Source: Arachis hypogaea (Eukaryota; Streptophyta; Magnoliopsida; Fabales; Fabaceae). Taken from it: 64,000 bases of DNA. Each line of letters opens with the position of its first letter. Position 1 is the first letter of the stretch. The position numbers and the translations under genes were made by a program. Shown here one piece after another: positions 54,790-64,000 of the stretch. Location of the stretch: the NCBI RefSeq assembly GCF_003086295.3, contig NC_092046.1:100295363-100359362 (forward strand), written 5' to 3'. The notes under the pieces were generated by a model. It saw nothing but the letters and a program-made list of their open reading frames with translations. It had not been told where the DNA came from and did no database searches.

Positions 54790-55923
54790 TTAACAACCTT
54801 TGTTCTGGGAAGTGGGTGTTCCTCTGATCCGTGGGGTGCTTGGTCCTTCAAGAGATAACTTCTGGCGCTTCAATTCCCTTAAGTCACGCCCTTGCTCCTC
54901 TTGTTCTTTAAACATATAGGTAAGAATTTGACTGTGTTCCTTCTGTTTTTTTATTATTTGTTCCATAGCTTCCCGTATCTTGGTAACAGACGTCTCAAGA
55001 TACTCCCAGTATTCAGATTGAGGGATTTCTGGGAGAAATTCCTGTGTTTTCTTCTTGGTGGGATCATCCTGCGCTTGTTGTTTTTCCATTGATGCTTTGG
55101 TGATTGGTTTCTCAACTGAGATATACTCAGTTATTCCCATCCTTACTCCAGCGTCCTTGCAGAGCAGAGAAATCACGCTTGGATAAGCCAACCTGGCCTC
55201 TTTAGAATTTTTGTTAGCAATTTTGTAGAGTTCAGCTGAGATCAGCTGATGAACTTCCACTTCTTTTCCCATCATGATGCAATGTATCATCACTGCTCTT
55301 TTAACTGTGACTTCAGAACGGTTGCTAGTAGGCAACAGAGAATGCCCAATGAAGTCCAGCCATCCTCTGGCGACTGGTTTGAGATCTTCTCTCTTGAGTT
55401 GATTTGGGACACCCTTTGTGTTGGTGGTCCACCTGGCTCCAGGGATACATATGTCCTCTAGAATCTTATCCAGGCCCTTGTCTGTTCTCATCATTCTCCT
55501 GTTGAAGGAGTCTGGATCATCTTTCAGCTGAGGTAGCTTTAAGATCTCCCTGATCTTGTCAGGGATGGTATGAACTATCTTTCCTCTGACCATGGTCGGA
55601 TATTCATAGAAAGCAGTTCCAGATAGTTTTTGCTTGTCAGTCTGCCACATATTAGCATAGAACTCCTGGACCATATTCCTTCCCACTTTCGTTTCAGGAT
55701 TAGCTAGGACTTCCCAGTTCCTGATTCGAATTTGCTCCTGGATCTCCGGATATTCATCTTCTTTCAGATCGAATCTAACTTCCGGGATCACTAATCTCAG
55801 ACCCATTATTTTGTTATAATGGTCTGAATGTTCTTTAGATAAAAACTTCCCTTGATTCCAAAGTGGTTTTGGAACGCTCTCTTTCTTGCCTCTTGGAGTG
55901 GGTTGTTTTCCTTTAGGAGTCAT
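54790..55923 (-). CDS. ORF3 of E3, plant-transposon-protein type (377 aa)
   Basis: Intact and the same length as the E2 copy. By eye the two differ at six residues and four synonymous sites over the whole frame. The start here is MTPKGKQPTPRGKK. The hydrophobic upstream extension to 56055 is also conserved. The ratio of changes does not show strong purifying selection. Confidence 0.75.
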   Translation of the reverse strand: MTPKGKQPTPRGKKESVPKPLWNQGKFLSKEHSDHYNKIMGLRLVIPEVRFDLKEDEYPEIQEQIRIRNWEVLANPETKVGRNMVQEFYANMWQTDKQKLSGTAFYEYPTMVRGKIVHTIPDKIREILKLPQLKDDPDSFNRRMMRTDKGLDKILEDICIPGARWTTNTKGVPNQLKREDLKPVARGWLDFIGHSLLPTSNRSEVTVKRAVMIHCIMMGKEVEVHQLISAELYKIANKNSKEARLAYPSVISLLCKDAGVRMGITEYISVEKPITKASMEKQQAQDDPTKKKTQEFLPEIPQSEYWEYLETSVTKIREAMEQIIKKQKEHSQILTYMFKEQEEQGRDLRELKRQKLSLEGPSTPRIRGTPTSQNKGC

Positions 55924-55943
55924 GATCTTAGTGATCGCGGATA

Positions 55944-55982
55944 AACACACCAAACTTAGAGGTTTGCTTGTCCTCAAGCAAA
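55944..55982 (-). promoter_or_regulatory. Stem-loop and tract box upstream of ORF3 (E3)
   Basis: The hairpin at 55963-55982 is identical to E2, followed by CTAAGTTTGGTGTG. Confidence 0.65.
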
Positions 55983-56055
55983 AGAAAAGAAAGGAGAGGG
56001 ATAGAAGGAGAGCTAGGTGCAATTGTTGATGGAAGGGGAGGGAGGCCGAACCCAA

Positions 56056-56703
56056 ATTTAAAGGGAGGGAGGGTGGGTTTTCAAAAAAAGAGATAAAGAT
56101 ATGATAAAAGAGATTGATTTGGAAAAGATAAGATAGAAGATATGATAAGAGAGGATATAGTTTAAAATTGAAAAGATATGAAAGATTTTTGAAAAAGATA
56201 GATCTAGATTTTGAAAATGATAAAGTGGAGATTTTGAAAAAGATATTGATGAGTTGAAAAGATAGATTTGTTTTTTAAAAAGATTTGAAAAGAGTTGGAT
56301 TGAATTTGCAAAGAGGGTTTGTGCTCATGGATTAAGATATATTTGATATTTTTAAAGTAAGATTTTTAGAAATTAGGGATTTTAGAAATCAGGGTTCTTA
56401 ACATGTTTATGCAAGAAATCATGAATTGAAGTATGAAAATCAAGATTAGAATGAAAAAATATGAAGAAAAATGAATTTGCCTCCTCCCCATCATCCTGGC
56501 GTTTGAATGCCCAAACACTGCCTGTTTTGGGCGTTCAACGCCCAAATGCTGTTCTCCTAGGCGTTCAACGCCCAGTTGTTGCGCTTTTCTGGCGTTGAAC
56601 GCCAGATTGATATCCTTACTGGCGTTCAGCGCCCACTGGCTGCCCCTTTTGGCCGCTGAATGCCCAAAATAGGCTCTTACGGGCGTTTTCTTGCCAGTGA
56701 GCT
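56056..56703 (-). repeat. Spacer with palindrome cluster, E3 pol to ORF3
   Basis: The palindromes are at 56492-56703. One arm has mutated (GGCCGCTGAATGCCC) while others remain symmetrical. The A/G-rich part matches E2. Confidence 0.8.
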
Positions 56704-56910
56704 CTTTTTCTCTGTTTTGTGTGCAGATTCCTTCTGTAACCCTGTGAACTTATGCAATTGATTCTTTATCTTGTTATCAATGAACTCTATATAAACAAAT
56801 AAAAATAAAAATAGAAATAGGACAAAATGCTTAGAGGATTGATGCCCCATGGCTGGGTTGCCTCCCAGCAAGCGCTTCTTTATTGTCTTTAGCTTGACCT
56901 TGCTGAGCTT

Positions 56911-58088
56911 TTAGTCTAGCTTCAGCCTTGAGCACTCTTGCTCAACGTTGCCTTCAAGATAGTGCTTGATTCTCTGTCCATTGACAATGAACCTCTTATC
57001 AGAATCAATATCTTGAAGCTCCACATAACCATATGGTGATACACTTGTAATCACGTATGGTCCCCTCCACCGGGATTTCAATTTCCCGGGGAATAGCCTG
57101 AGTCTAGAGTTGAACAGCAGAACCTTCTGTCCTGGCTCAAAGATTCTAGATGACAGCTTTCTGTCATGCCACTTTTTTTATTTCTCTTTATAAAGCCTGG
57201 CATTTTCGAAAGCGGTGAATCTGAATTCCTCTAGCTCATTTAGCTGGAGCAATCTTTTTTCTCCTGCTAATTTGGCATCAAAGTTTAGGAATCTAGTTGC
57301 CCAGTAGGCTTTATGTTCTAGTTCCACGGGCAGGTGACATGCCTTACCATACAAAAGTTGGTATGGAGAGGTCCCTATAGGGGTCTTGAATGCTGTTCTT
57401 TAAGCCCACAGAGCATCATCCAAGCTCCGTGCCCAATCCTTTCTACGGGTACTTACTGTCCGTTCTAGGATTCTCTTTAATTCTCTGTTAGAGACTTCAG
57501 CTTGCCCATTAGTTTGTGGATGATATGGAGTAGCCACCTTATGGCAAATTCCATACCGAACCATGGCAGAGTAAAGCTGTTTATTGCAGAAGTGAGTGCC
57601 CCCATCACTGATTAGTACTCTAGGGACCCAAACCTACTAAAGATATGTTTCTGGAGGAACTTCAGCACTGTTTTAGTACCATTGGTGGGTATGGCAATGG
57701 CCTCAACCCATTTTGATACATAGTCAACTGCCACCAGAATATAAGTGTTTGAGTATGATGGTGGGAAAGGTCCCATGAAGTCAATTCCCCATACGTCAAA
57801 CAACTCAATTTCCAAGATTCCTTGTTGAGGCATGGCGTAACCATGAGGCAGATTACCAGCTCTTTGGCAACTGTCACAGTTACGTACAAACTCTCGGGAA
57901 TCTTTATAGAGTGTGGGCCAATAGAAGCCACATTGGAGGACCTTGGTGGCTGTTCGCTCACCTCCGAAATGGCCTCCATATTGAGATCCATGGCAATGCC
58001 ACAGGATCCTCTGTGCTTCTTCTCGAGGCACACACCTACGGATTATTCCGTCTGCACATCTCTTAAAAAGATAAGGTTCATCCCACAA
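56911..58088 (-). pseudogene. Integrase of E3
   Basis: Open at 57612-58088 (zinc finger [25 protein letters not shown]; core [12 protein letters not shown]). A one-base loss near 57628 shifts the frame after FSRFG. A TAA near 57402 replaces tyrosine in WAYRTAF. The LYKEK stop and the out-of-frame C-terminus (to 56911) are as in E1 and E2. Confidence 0.8.
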
Positions 58089-58580
58089 TTAGTACTTTGC
58101 ATCAGTAATTAATTTCTTCTTTTGTATCCTGTTGTACTCCTTAGGTATGAACCTTGCAGCTTTATAGTTTGCAATATCGGCAAACCATGGTGTTTCCTGA
58201 ATGGCAAATAAATGCTCATCCGAAAAAGTCTCAGAGATCTCAAGAGAGGGGAGGGACGTCCCTTCTACTGGCTCTATCCGGGACAGATGATCAGCCACTT
58301 GGTTCTCTGTCCCTTTTCTGTCTCTTATTTCTATATCAAACTGTTGCAGAAGCAACACCCATCTGATGAGCCTGGGTTTTGAATCCTGCTTTGTGAGTAG
58401 ATATTTAAGAGCAGCATGATCAGTATACACAATCACTTTTGATCCTACTAAGTATGATCTGAACTTGTCAATGGCGTACACCACTGCAAGTAATTCTTTT
58501 TCTGTGGTTGTGTAATTTTTCTGGGCATAATTTAGAACGCGACTAGCGTAATAAATGACGTGCAGAAGCTTGTCATGCCT
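58089..58580 (-). pseudogene. RNase H of E3
   Basis: Open at 58089-58484. It is bounded upstream by the TAG after VLE and downstream by the TAA in KYYLW, the same two stops as E2. Confidence 0.8.
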
Positions 58581-59465
58581 CTATTCCAACACTGTACCAA
58601 TGGCGTGATCACTGGCATCACACATTAGCTCAAATGGCAATGTCCAGTCTGGTGCAGAAATAACTGGTGCTGTGACCAGCTTAGCTTTCAGCGTTTCAAA
58701 CGCCTGCAGGCACTCTGTGTCAAACACAAATGGCGTGTCAGCAGCTAGCAGATTGCTTAGAGGTTTTGCGATTTTTGAAAAATCCTTTATAAACCTCCTA
58801 TAGAATCCTGCATGCCCCAGAAAGCTTCTGATTGCCTTAACATTGGCGGGTGGTGGTAATTTTTCAATTACCTCTATTTTTGCTTGATCCACCTCTATTC
58901 CCTTGTTTGAGATTTTATGCCCAAGAACAATCCCTTCAGTCACCATGAAGTGACATTTTTCCCAGTTTAAAACTAGGTTGGTCTCTTGGCATCTTTTCAG
59001 AACAAGTTTCAGGTGATCAAGACAGGAGCTGAATGAGTCTCCATATACTGAGAAGTCATCCATGAAGACTTCTAGATATTTTTCCACCATATCAGAGCAA
59101 ATAGAGAGCATGCATCTCTGGAAGGTTGCAGGCGCATTACACAGCCCAAATGGCATCCTTCTATAAGAAAACACTCCAGATGGACATGTGAATGTTGTTT
59201 TCTCTTGATCCTGAGGATCTACTGCAATCTGGTTATAGCCTGAGTAGCCATCCAAAAAGCAGTAATAATCATGACCTGCTAGTCTTTCTAGCATCTGGTC
59301 TATGAATGGTAAAGGAAAATGATCCTTTCTGGTGGCTGTATTGCGCCTTCTGTAGTCAATACACATGCGCCACCCTGTAACTGTTCTTGTAGGAACCAGT
59401 TCATTTTTTTCATTATGAATCACTGTCATGCCTCCCTTTTTTGGGACGACTTGGACAGGGCTCAC
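58581..59465 (-). CDS. Reverse transcriptase frame of E3 (294 aa)
   Basis: Motifs run from VQVVPKKGG (residues 4-12) through FLDGYSGYNQ (70-79) and RMPFGLCNAP (103-112) to catalytic MDDF (135-138), then FYRRFIKDFSK. Complete in sequence but an isolated fragment between stops. One change in CIDYRRRNT replaces a usually conserved leucine. Confidence 0.82.
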   Translation of the reverse strand: MSPVQVVPKKGGMTVIHNEKNELVPTRTVTGWRMCIDYRRRNTATRKDHFPLPFIDQMLERLAGHDYYCFLDGYSGYNQIAVDPQDQEKTTFTCPSGVFSYRRMPFGLCNAPATFQRCMLSICSDMVEKYLEVFMDDFSVYGDSFSSCLDHLKLVLKRCQETNLVLNWEKCHFMVTEGIVLGHKISNKGIEVDQAKIEVIEKLPPPANVKAIRSFLGHAGFYRRFIKDFSKIAKPLSNLLAADTPFVFDTECLQAFETLKAKLVTAPVISAPDWTLPFELMCDASDHAIGTVLE

Positions 59466-59519
59466 CCAGGGGCTATCAGAAATAGGATAAATAATCCCAG
59501 CCTCTAGTAATTTGGTGAC

Positions 59520-60899
59520 CTATTTCTGCACCACTTCCTTCATGGCTGGATTTAGCCGTCTCTGTGGTTGAACCACTGGTTTAGCATTATCCTCCAATAA
59601 GATTTTGTGCATGCATCTAGCTGGGCTTATGCCCTTAAGGTCACCTATGGACCACCCAAGAGCTGTCTTGTGTGTCCTTAGCACTTGAATAAGTGCTTCG
59701 TCTTCCTGTGAATTTAAAGCAGAGCTTATGATCACTGGAAAAGTGTCACCTTCTCCCAGAAAAGCATATTTCAAGGATGGTGGTAATGGCTTGAGCTCGA
59801 GTTTAGGAGGTTTTTCCTCTTCCAGAAGAGATTTTAGAGGCTCTTTCATGTCCTCTGAATCCTCCAAATCAGGCTGAACATCTTTAAAGATGTCTTCCAA
59901 CTCCGATTCGAGACTCTCAGCCATGTTGATCTCTTCTACCAAAGAGTCAATAAGATCAACTTTCATGCAGTCTGTTGATGTGTCTGGATGCTGCATGGCT
60001 TTGACAACGTTCAACTTAAACTCATCATCATTGACTCTCAGGGTTATTTCCCCCTGTTGGACGTCAATGAGGGATCGTCCAGTTGCTAGGAAGGGTCTTC
60101 CTAGAATGAGAGTAGCACTCTTGTGCTCCTCCATTTCCAGCACAACGAAGTCAGTGGGAAAGGCGAATGGCCCAACCCTGACAATCATGTCTTCAATCAC
60201 GCCTGATGGGTATTTAGTGGAGCCATCAGCAAGTTGGAGACATATCCGGGTTGGTTTAACTTCTTTAGTTAAACCAAGCTTTCTGATAGTGGATGCAGGT
60301 ATTAGGTTGATGCTTGCCCCAAGATCGCATAAAGCTGTCTTGGTGCAATTACCTTCTAATATGCATGGTATCAGAAAACTCCTAGGGTCTTTAAGCTTTT
60401 CAGGGAAGCTCTTCAGAATGACTGCACTGCATTCTTCAGTGATGAGAACTCTTTCTGTTTCTCTCCAATCCATTTTATGACTCAAGATCTCTTTCATGAA
60501 CTTGGCATAAGAAGGTATTTGCTCAAGTGCTTCTGCAAATGGAATCTTTATTTCAAGAGTCCTGAGGTAATCTGCAAAGCGAGCAAATTGCTTATCCTGC
60601 TCTTCTTTCCGGAGTTTTTGAGGATAAGGTATCTTGGCTTTATATTCCTCAACCTTAGTTGCTGCAGGTTTATTGCCTACAGAAGTGGTTGAAGAAGCCT
60701 TTCTAGAGGGGTTGTTATCAGCATTTGTGTGTGTCTGATCCCTCACTGGCAATTGAGTGCCAGGGTTAGAAGCTGGAGTGAAACTGGACGCCAGCTCTTT
60801 GTCTGTTCCTGGCGTCTGAACGCCAGAACTGTGCCCATTTTGGGCATTCAGCGCCAGATCTTGCCCATTTTGGGCGTTCAACGCCAGATCCTTGCCCAT
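59520..60899 (-). CDS. Gag linker, protease and pol linker of E3 (459 aa)
   Basis: A repeat linker (LALNAQNG twice, GVQTPG) is followed by the protease with active site [11 protein letters not shown] near residue 190 and ILGRPFLATG near 270, the acidic linker and the beginning of RT (RRLNPAMKEVVQK). It ends in a TAG at about 59520, where E1 has glutamate. A TAG at about 60915 separates it from gag. Confidence 0.82.
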   Translation of the reverse strand: MGKDLALNAQNGQDLALNAQNGHSSGVQTPGTDKELASSFTPASNPGTQLPVRDQTHTNADNNPSRKASSTTSVGNKPAATKVEEYKAKIPYPQKLRKEEQDKQFARFADYLRTLEIKIPFAEALEQIPSYAKFMKEILSHKMDWRETERVLITEECSAVILKSFPEKLKDPRSFLIPCILEGNCTKTALCDLGASINLIPASTIRKLGLTKEVKPTRICLQLADGSTKYPSGVIEDMIVRVGPFAFPTDFVVLEMEEHKSATLILGRPFLATGRSLIDVQQGEITLRVNDDEFKLNVVKAMQHPDTSTDCMKVDLIDSLVEEINMAESLESELEDIFKDVQPDLEDSEDMKEPLKSLLEEEKPPKLELKPLPPSLKYAFLGEGDTFPVIISSALNSQEDEALIQVLRTHKTALGWSIGDLKGISPARCMHKILLEDNAKPVVQPQRRLNPAMKEVVQK

Positions 60900-60914
60900 T
60901 TCTGGCGTTGAACG

Positions 60915-62018
60915 CTAGTCCTGCCTTGTTTCTGGCGTTGAACGCCAGTCCTGAGCATGGTCTGGGCGTTCAGCGCCAGCCTTCCACCAAATTTCTAGCG
61001 TTTTAGTTCCAGAATTACTTTTCCCTGGGCTCTTACTGTCCTCAGGTGAATTTTGGGTGGTTTGCTCATTTCTTAGCTTTTTGCTGCCTTGAGGTGGGGT
61101 ATTTAATATTTTCCCACTTCTTAATTGAACTGCTTGGCATTCTTCTGTTATTTGCCTTGACAGCTGCTGCTTTGTTTGCTTAAACTTTTCTTCCATATGT
61201 ATATTAGCCATCCTTGTCTCTTGTAGTCTATCTTTGAATTCGGCTAACTGCTTTGTTAGAAAGTCCAATTGCTCATTGAATTCAGCAGCTTGTTCTGCAG
61301 GACTGAGTTCAGCAGTTGCTGTTTTAAGCTCTTCTTTCATGGAAGGGTTACTGCTAAGGTACAGATGCTGATTCCTGGAAACTGTATCAATGAGCTCTTG
61401 AGCCTCTTCAATTGTCTTTCTCATGTGGATAGATCCACCAGCTGAGTAATCTAGAGACATCTGAGCTCCTTCAGCAAGCCCATAATAGAAGATGTCTAAC
61501 TGAACCCACTCTGAAAACATTTCAGAAGGGCATTTTCGTAGAATCTCTCTATATCTCTCCCAGGCATCATAAAGAGATTCACTATCTCCTTGTTTAAAGC
61601 CTTGGATATCCAGCCTTAGCTGTGTCATCCATTTTGGGGGAAAGTATTGATTCAGGAATTTTTCTATCAGCTGTTTCCATGTCCTTATGCTGGCCTTAGG
61701 TTGGTTATTCAACCACCTCTTAGCTTGATCTTTTACAGCAAATGGAAACAGTAATAGTCTGTAGACATCCTGATCTATTTCTTTATTATGTACTGTGTCA
61801 GCAATCTGTAGAAACTGTGCCAGAAACTCTGTAGGTTCTTCCTGTGGAAGACCAGAATACTGGCAACTTTGCTGCACCATGATAATGAGCTGAGGATTCA
61901 ACTCAAAGCTACTGACTCCAATGGAGGGTATGCAGATGCTACTCCCATATGAAGCAGTAGAGGGGTTAGAATATGACCCCAGAGTCCTCCTGGACTGTTC
62001 ATTTCCACTTAGATCCAT
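60915..62018 (-). CDS. Gag of E3 (367 aa)
   Basis: Intact capsid-type gag domain from MDLSGNEQSRR through NQPKASIRTWKQLIEKF and FPPKWMTQLRLDIQGFKQGD, then a helical glutamine-rich region (EQLDFLTKQLAEFKDRLQE). The frame stops at a TAG in the repeat linker that replaces tryptophan (TGG), within one of the palindromes. The same stop is absent from E0 and E2. Confidence 0.83.
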   Translation of the reverse strand: MDLSGNEQSRRTLGSYSNPSTASYGSSICIPSIGVSSFELNPQLIIMVQQSCQYSGLPQEEPTEFLAQFLQIADTVHNKEIDQDVYRLLLFPFAVKDQAKRWLNNQPKASIRTWKQLIEKFLNQYFPPKWMTQLRLDIQGFKQGDSESLYDAWERYREILRKCPSEMFSEWVQLDIFYYGLAEGAQMSLDYSAGGSIHMRKTIEEAQELIDTVSRNQHLYLSSNPSMKEELKTATAELSPAEQAAEFNEQLDFLTKQLAEFKDRLQETRMANIHMEEKFKQTKQQLSRQITEECQAVQLRSGKILNTPPQGSKKLRNEQTTQNSPEDSKSPGKSNSGTKTLEIWWKAGAERPDHAQDWRSTPETRQD

Positions 62019-62751
62019 GATGGAGAAAGGGAGATGATGTAAAAAAAAATTTTATTTTTATTTATTTATTTATTTATTTAATTATTTCGAAAATAAAATA
62101 AATTAAAATAAAGTAAATAAAAATAGGTGAAGATTTTCGAAAAAATGAGGGGAGAGAAAGTGGTCAGGAAGTTTTGAAAAAGATATGATTTGGAAAAGAT
62201 TTTAAATTTTGAAAAAAAATCTGAATTTTAGAAATAAATTTCGAAAATTTGTTTTAGAAATAGAGAGAAAAGATATTTTTGACTTTAGTGAGGAAAGAGA
62301 AAAACAATAAAATAGCACAAGATTTAAAATTTTTAGATCTAATGCTCCTAGTTTTCGAAAATTTTGGAGGAAAAACACCAAGAAACACCAAACTTAAAAA
62401 TTTTAAGATCAAGACACAAGAAAAACTCAAGAACACTTTGAAGACTCACAAGAACACAAGAACATGAAGGAAAAACACCAAACTTAAAATTTTTAGAAAA
62501 CCAAACTAAAATTTTTGAAAAACACAGAAAAATCAACAAGAAAACACCAAACTTAAAGTTTGGCACAGGATTTAATAGAAAAATTATTTTTGAAAAAAAG
62601 ATTTTAAAAAAGAAAATAAGGATTCTAAAATTTTAACACGACAATAATAAGAGACTCTAAAACTAAAAGGGAAATTTTTCCTAATCTAAGCAACAAAATA
62701 AACCGTTAGTTGTCCAAACACGAACAATCCCCGGCAACGGCGCCAAAAACT
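62019..62751 (-). other. 5' leader of E3 with primer binding site
   Basis: Same layout as E2: (AAAT)n near 62055-62085, three CACCAAACTTAA boxes, and the tRNA-Asp primer site at 62727-62745. Confidence 0.78.
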
Positions 62752-64000
62752 TGGTGCACGAATTGTGAATCACACTTTTCACAACTCGTACTATTAACCA
62801 GCAAGTGCACTGGGTCGTCCAAGTAATACCTTACGTGAGTAAGGGTCGAATCCCACGGAGATTGTTGGTTTGAAGCAATCTATGGTTATCTTGCAATTCT
62901 TAGTCAGGAAGTTAATTGTATTTATCAGTTGAATTGCTGATAAAGAAGAAAGCATGGGTTAAAGGTTACTTGTTATGCAGTAATGGAGAATATGTTGGAG
63001 TTTTGGAGATGCTTTCTCTTCTGAATCTCTGCTTTCCTTTGTCCTCTGATTCACGCACGCACGTCCTTCTATGGCAAGCTGTGTGTTGGGGCATCACCGT
63101 TGTCAATGGTTACATCCCCTCCTCTTGTGAAAATGGTCCCAATGCTCTGTCACAGCACGGCTAATCATTTGAGGTTCCCGATCATGCTGGAATAGGATTC
63201 ACCCTCCTTTTGCGTCTGTCACTACACCCATCACTCGCGAGTTTGAAGCTCGTCACAGTCATTCAATCCCTGAATCCTACTCGGAATACCACAGACAAGG
63301 TTTAGAATTTCCGGATTCTCATGAATGCCGCCATCAATCTAGCTTATACCACGGAGATTCTGATTAAGGAATCTAAGAGATATTCATTCAATCTGATGTA
63401 GAACGGAGGTGATTCTCAGACACACGTTCGTGGATTGAGAAAGGTGATGAGTGTCACTGATCATCACCTTCTCCATAGTTAGGCGCGAATGGATATCTTA
63501 GATAGGAACATGCATGTTTGAATATTGAACAGAAACACTTGCATTAATTCATTGAGACACAGCAGAGCTCCTCACCCCCAACAATGGAGTTTAGAGACTC
63601 ATGCCGTCAAAGAGTACAAAGTTCAGGTCTAAAATATCATGAGATACAAAATAAGTCTCTAAAAGTTGTTTAAATACTAAACTAGTAGCCTAGGTTTACA
63701 AAAAATGAGTAAACTATGATGGGTGGTGCAGAGATCCACTTCTGGGGCCCACTTGGTATGTGCTGGGGCTGAGACTTAAACAATTCACGTGCATAAGGCT
63801 GTTTTGGGCATTCAACGCCAGGTTTGGATCCATTTTTGGCGTTGAACTCCAACTTTTAATCCTTTTCTGGCGCTGGACGCCAGAATTAGGCATAGAACTG
63901 GCGTTGACTGCCAGTTTACGTCGTCTATCCTTGAGCAAAGTATGGACTATTATATATTGCTGGAAAGCCCTGGATGTCTACTTTCCAACGCAATTAGAAG
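62752..64000 (-). repeat. Array LTR, right (5' LTR of E3), cut by window end
   Basis: About 1249 of 1536 bases are present. It includes a palindrome cluster at 63806-63916 and a TATA-like box at 63948-63958. The outer border, and whether the array continues, lie outside the window. Confidence 0.9.

Larger units (their letters stand above)
41641..64000 (-). mobile_element. Tandem E-family array sharing LTRs (E2 and E3)
   Basis: LTRs start at 41693, 52224 and 62752, with complete interiors between them (43229-52223 and 53760-62751), all in one orientation. The period is 10531 then 10528 bases. The central LTR serves as 5' LTR of E2 and 3' LTR of E3. A 52-base stub of a third interior lies left of the first LTR. 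This LTR-interior-LTR-interior-LTR form arises by unequal recombination between LTRs, not by separate insertions. Confidence 0.93.

Overview
The window looks like plant nuclear DNA made entirely of nested transposable elements. I found no convincing single-copy host gene. The repeat style points to a legume, and the LTR sequences look like those I associate with peanut (Arachis). That is recognition from memory, not a database match. Nearly all elements are Ty3-type LTR retrotransposons of the Athila kind. Their primer binding sites match the 3' end of plant tRNA-Asp. They encode a gag, a DLGAS protease, an MDDF reverse transcriptase, RNase H and an integrase. An extra ORF3, of the plant-transposon-protein type, sits between pol and the 3' LTR, where other Athila elements carry an env-like gene.

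I name the elements E, B, C, D, F, S1 and S2. From left to right: 1-6388 is the 5' half of element E0 (minus strand), and its LTR is split by solo LTR S1 (3342-5498). 6389-8920 is the 5' part of element B (minus). 8921-30007 is the 3' part of an old element C (minus), disrupted by a 6.0-kb hAT DNA transposon (10497-16532) and by a complete but internally deleted element E1 (17467-26466). 30008-36676 is the 5' part of element D (plus), split by a 3.6-kb solo LTR S2 (31926-35484). 36677-41640 is the 3' part of element F (minus). 41641-64000 is a head-to-tail array of E-family elements in which neighbouring units share one LTR (E2 and E3, minus).

Target-site duplications support many borders: CCCAG for E1, CCCTA for S2, an 8-bp near-identical duplication for the hAT, and a 4-of-5 match for S1. 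Almost every gag-pol gene is broken by stop codons or frameshifts. ORF3 is still open in E2, E3 and F.

The most interesting signals are structural. (1) A stem-loop with a constant AGGA loop and covarying stems sits beside the polypurine tract and again beside ORF3. (2) Each LTR family carries its own cluster of short CpG-rich palindromes in otherwise AT-rich DNA. (3) S2 contains eight tandem hairpins with paired stem changes. (4) The hAT carries what appears to be a captured exon of the plant mitochondrial import gene MIA40. (5) The E2/E3 array shares inactivating stops, so it was amplified when already dead or dying.
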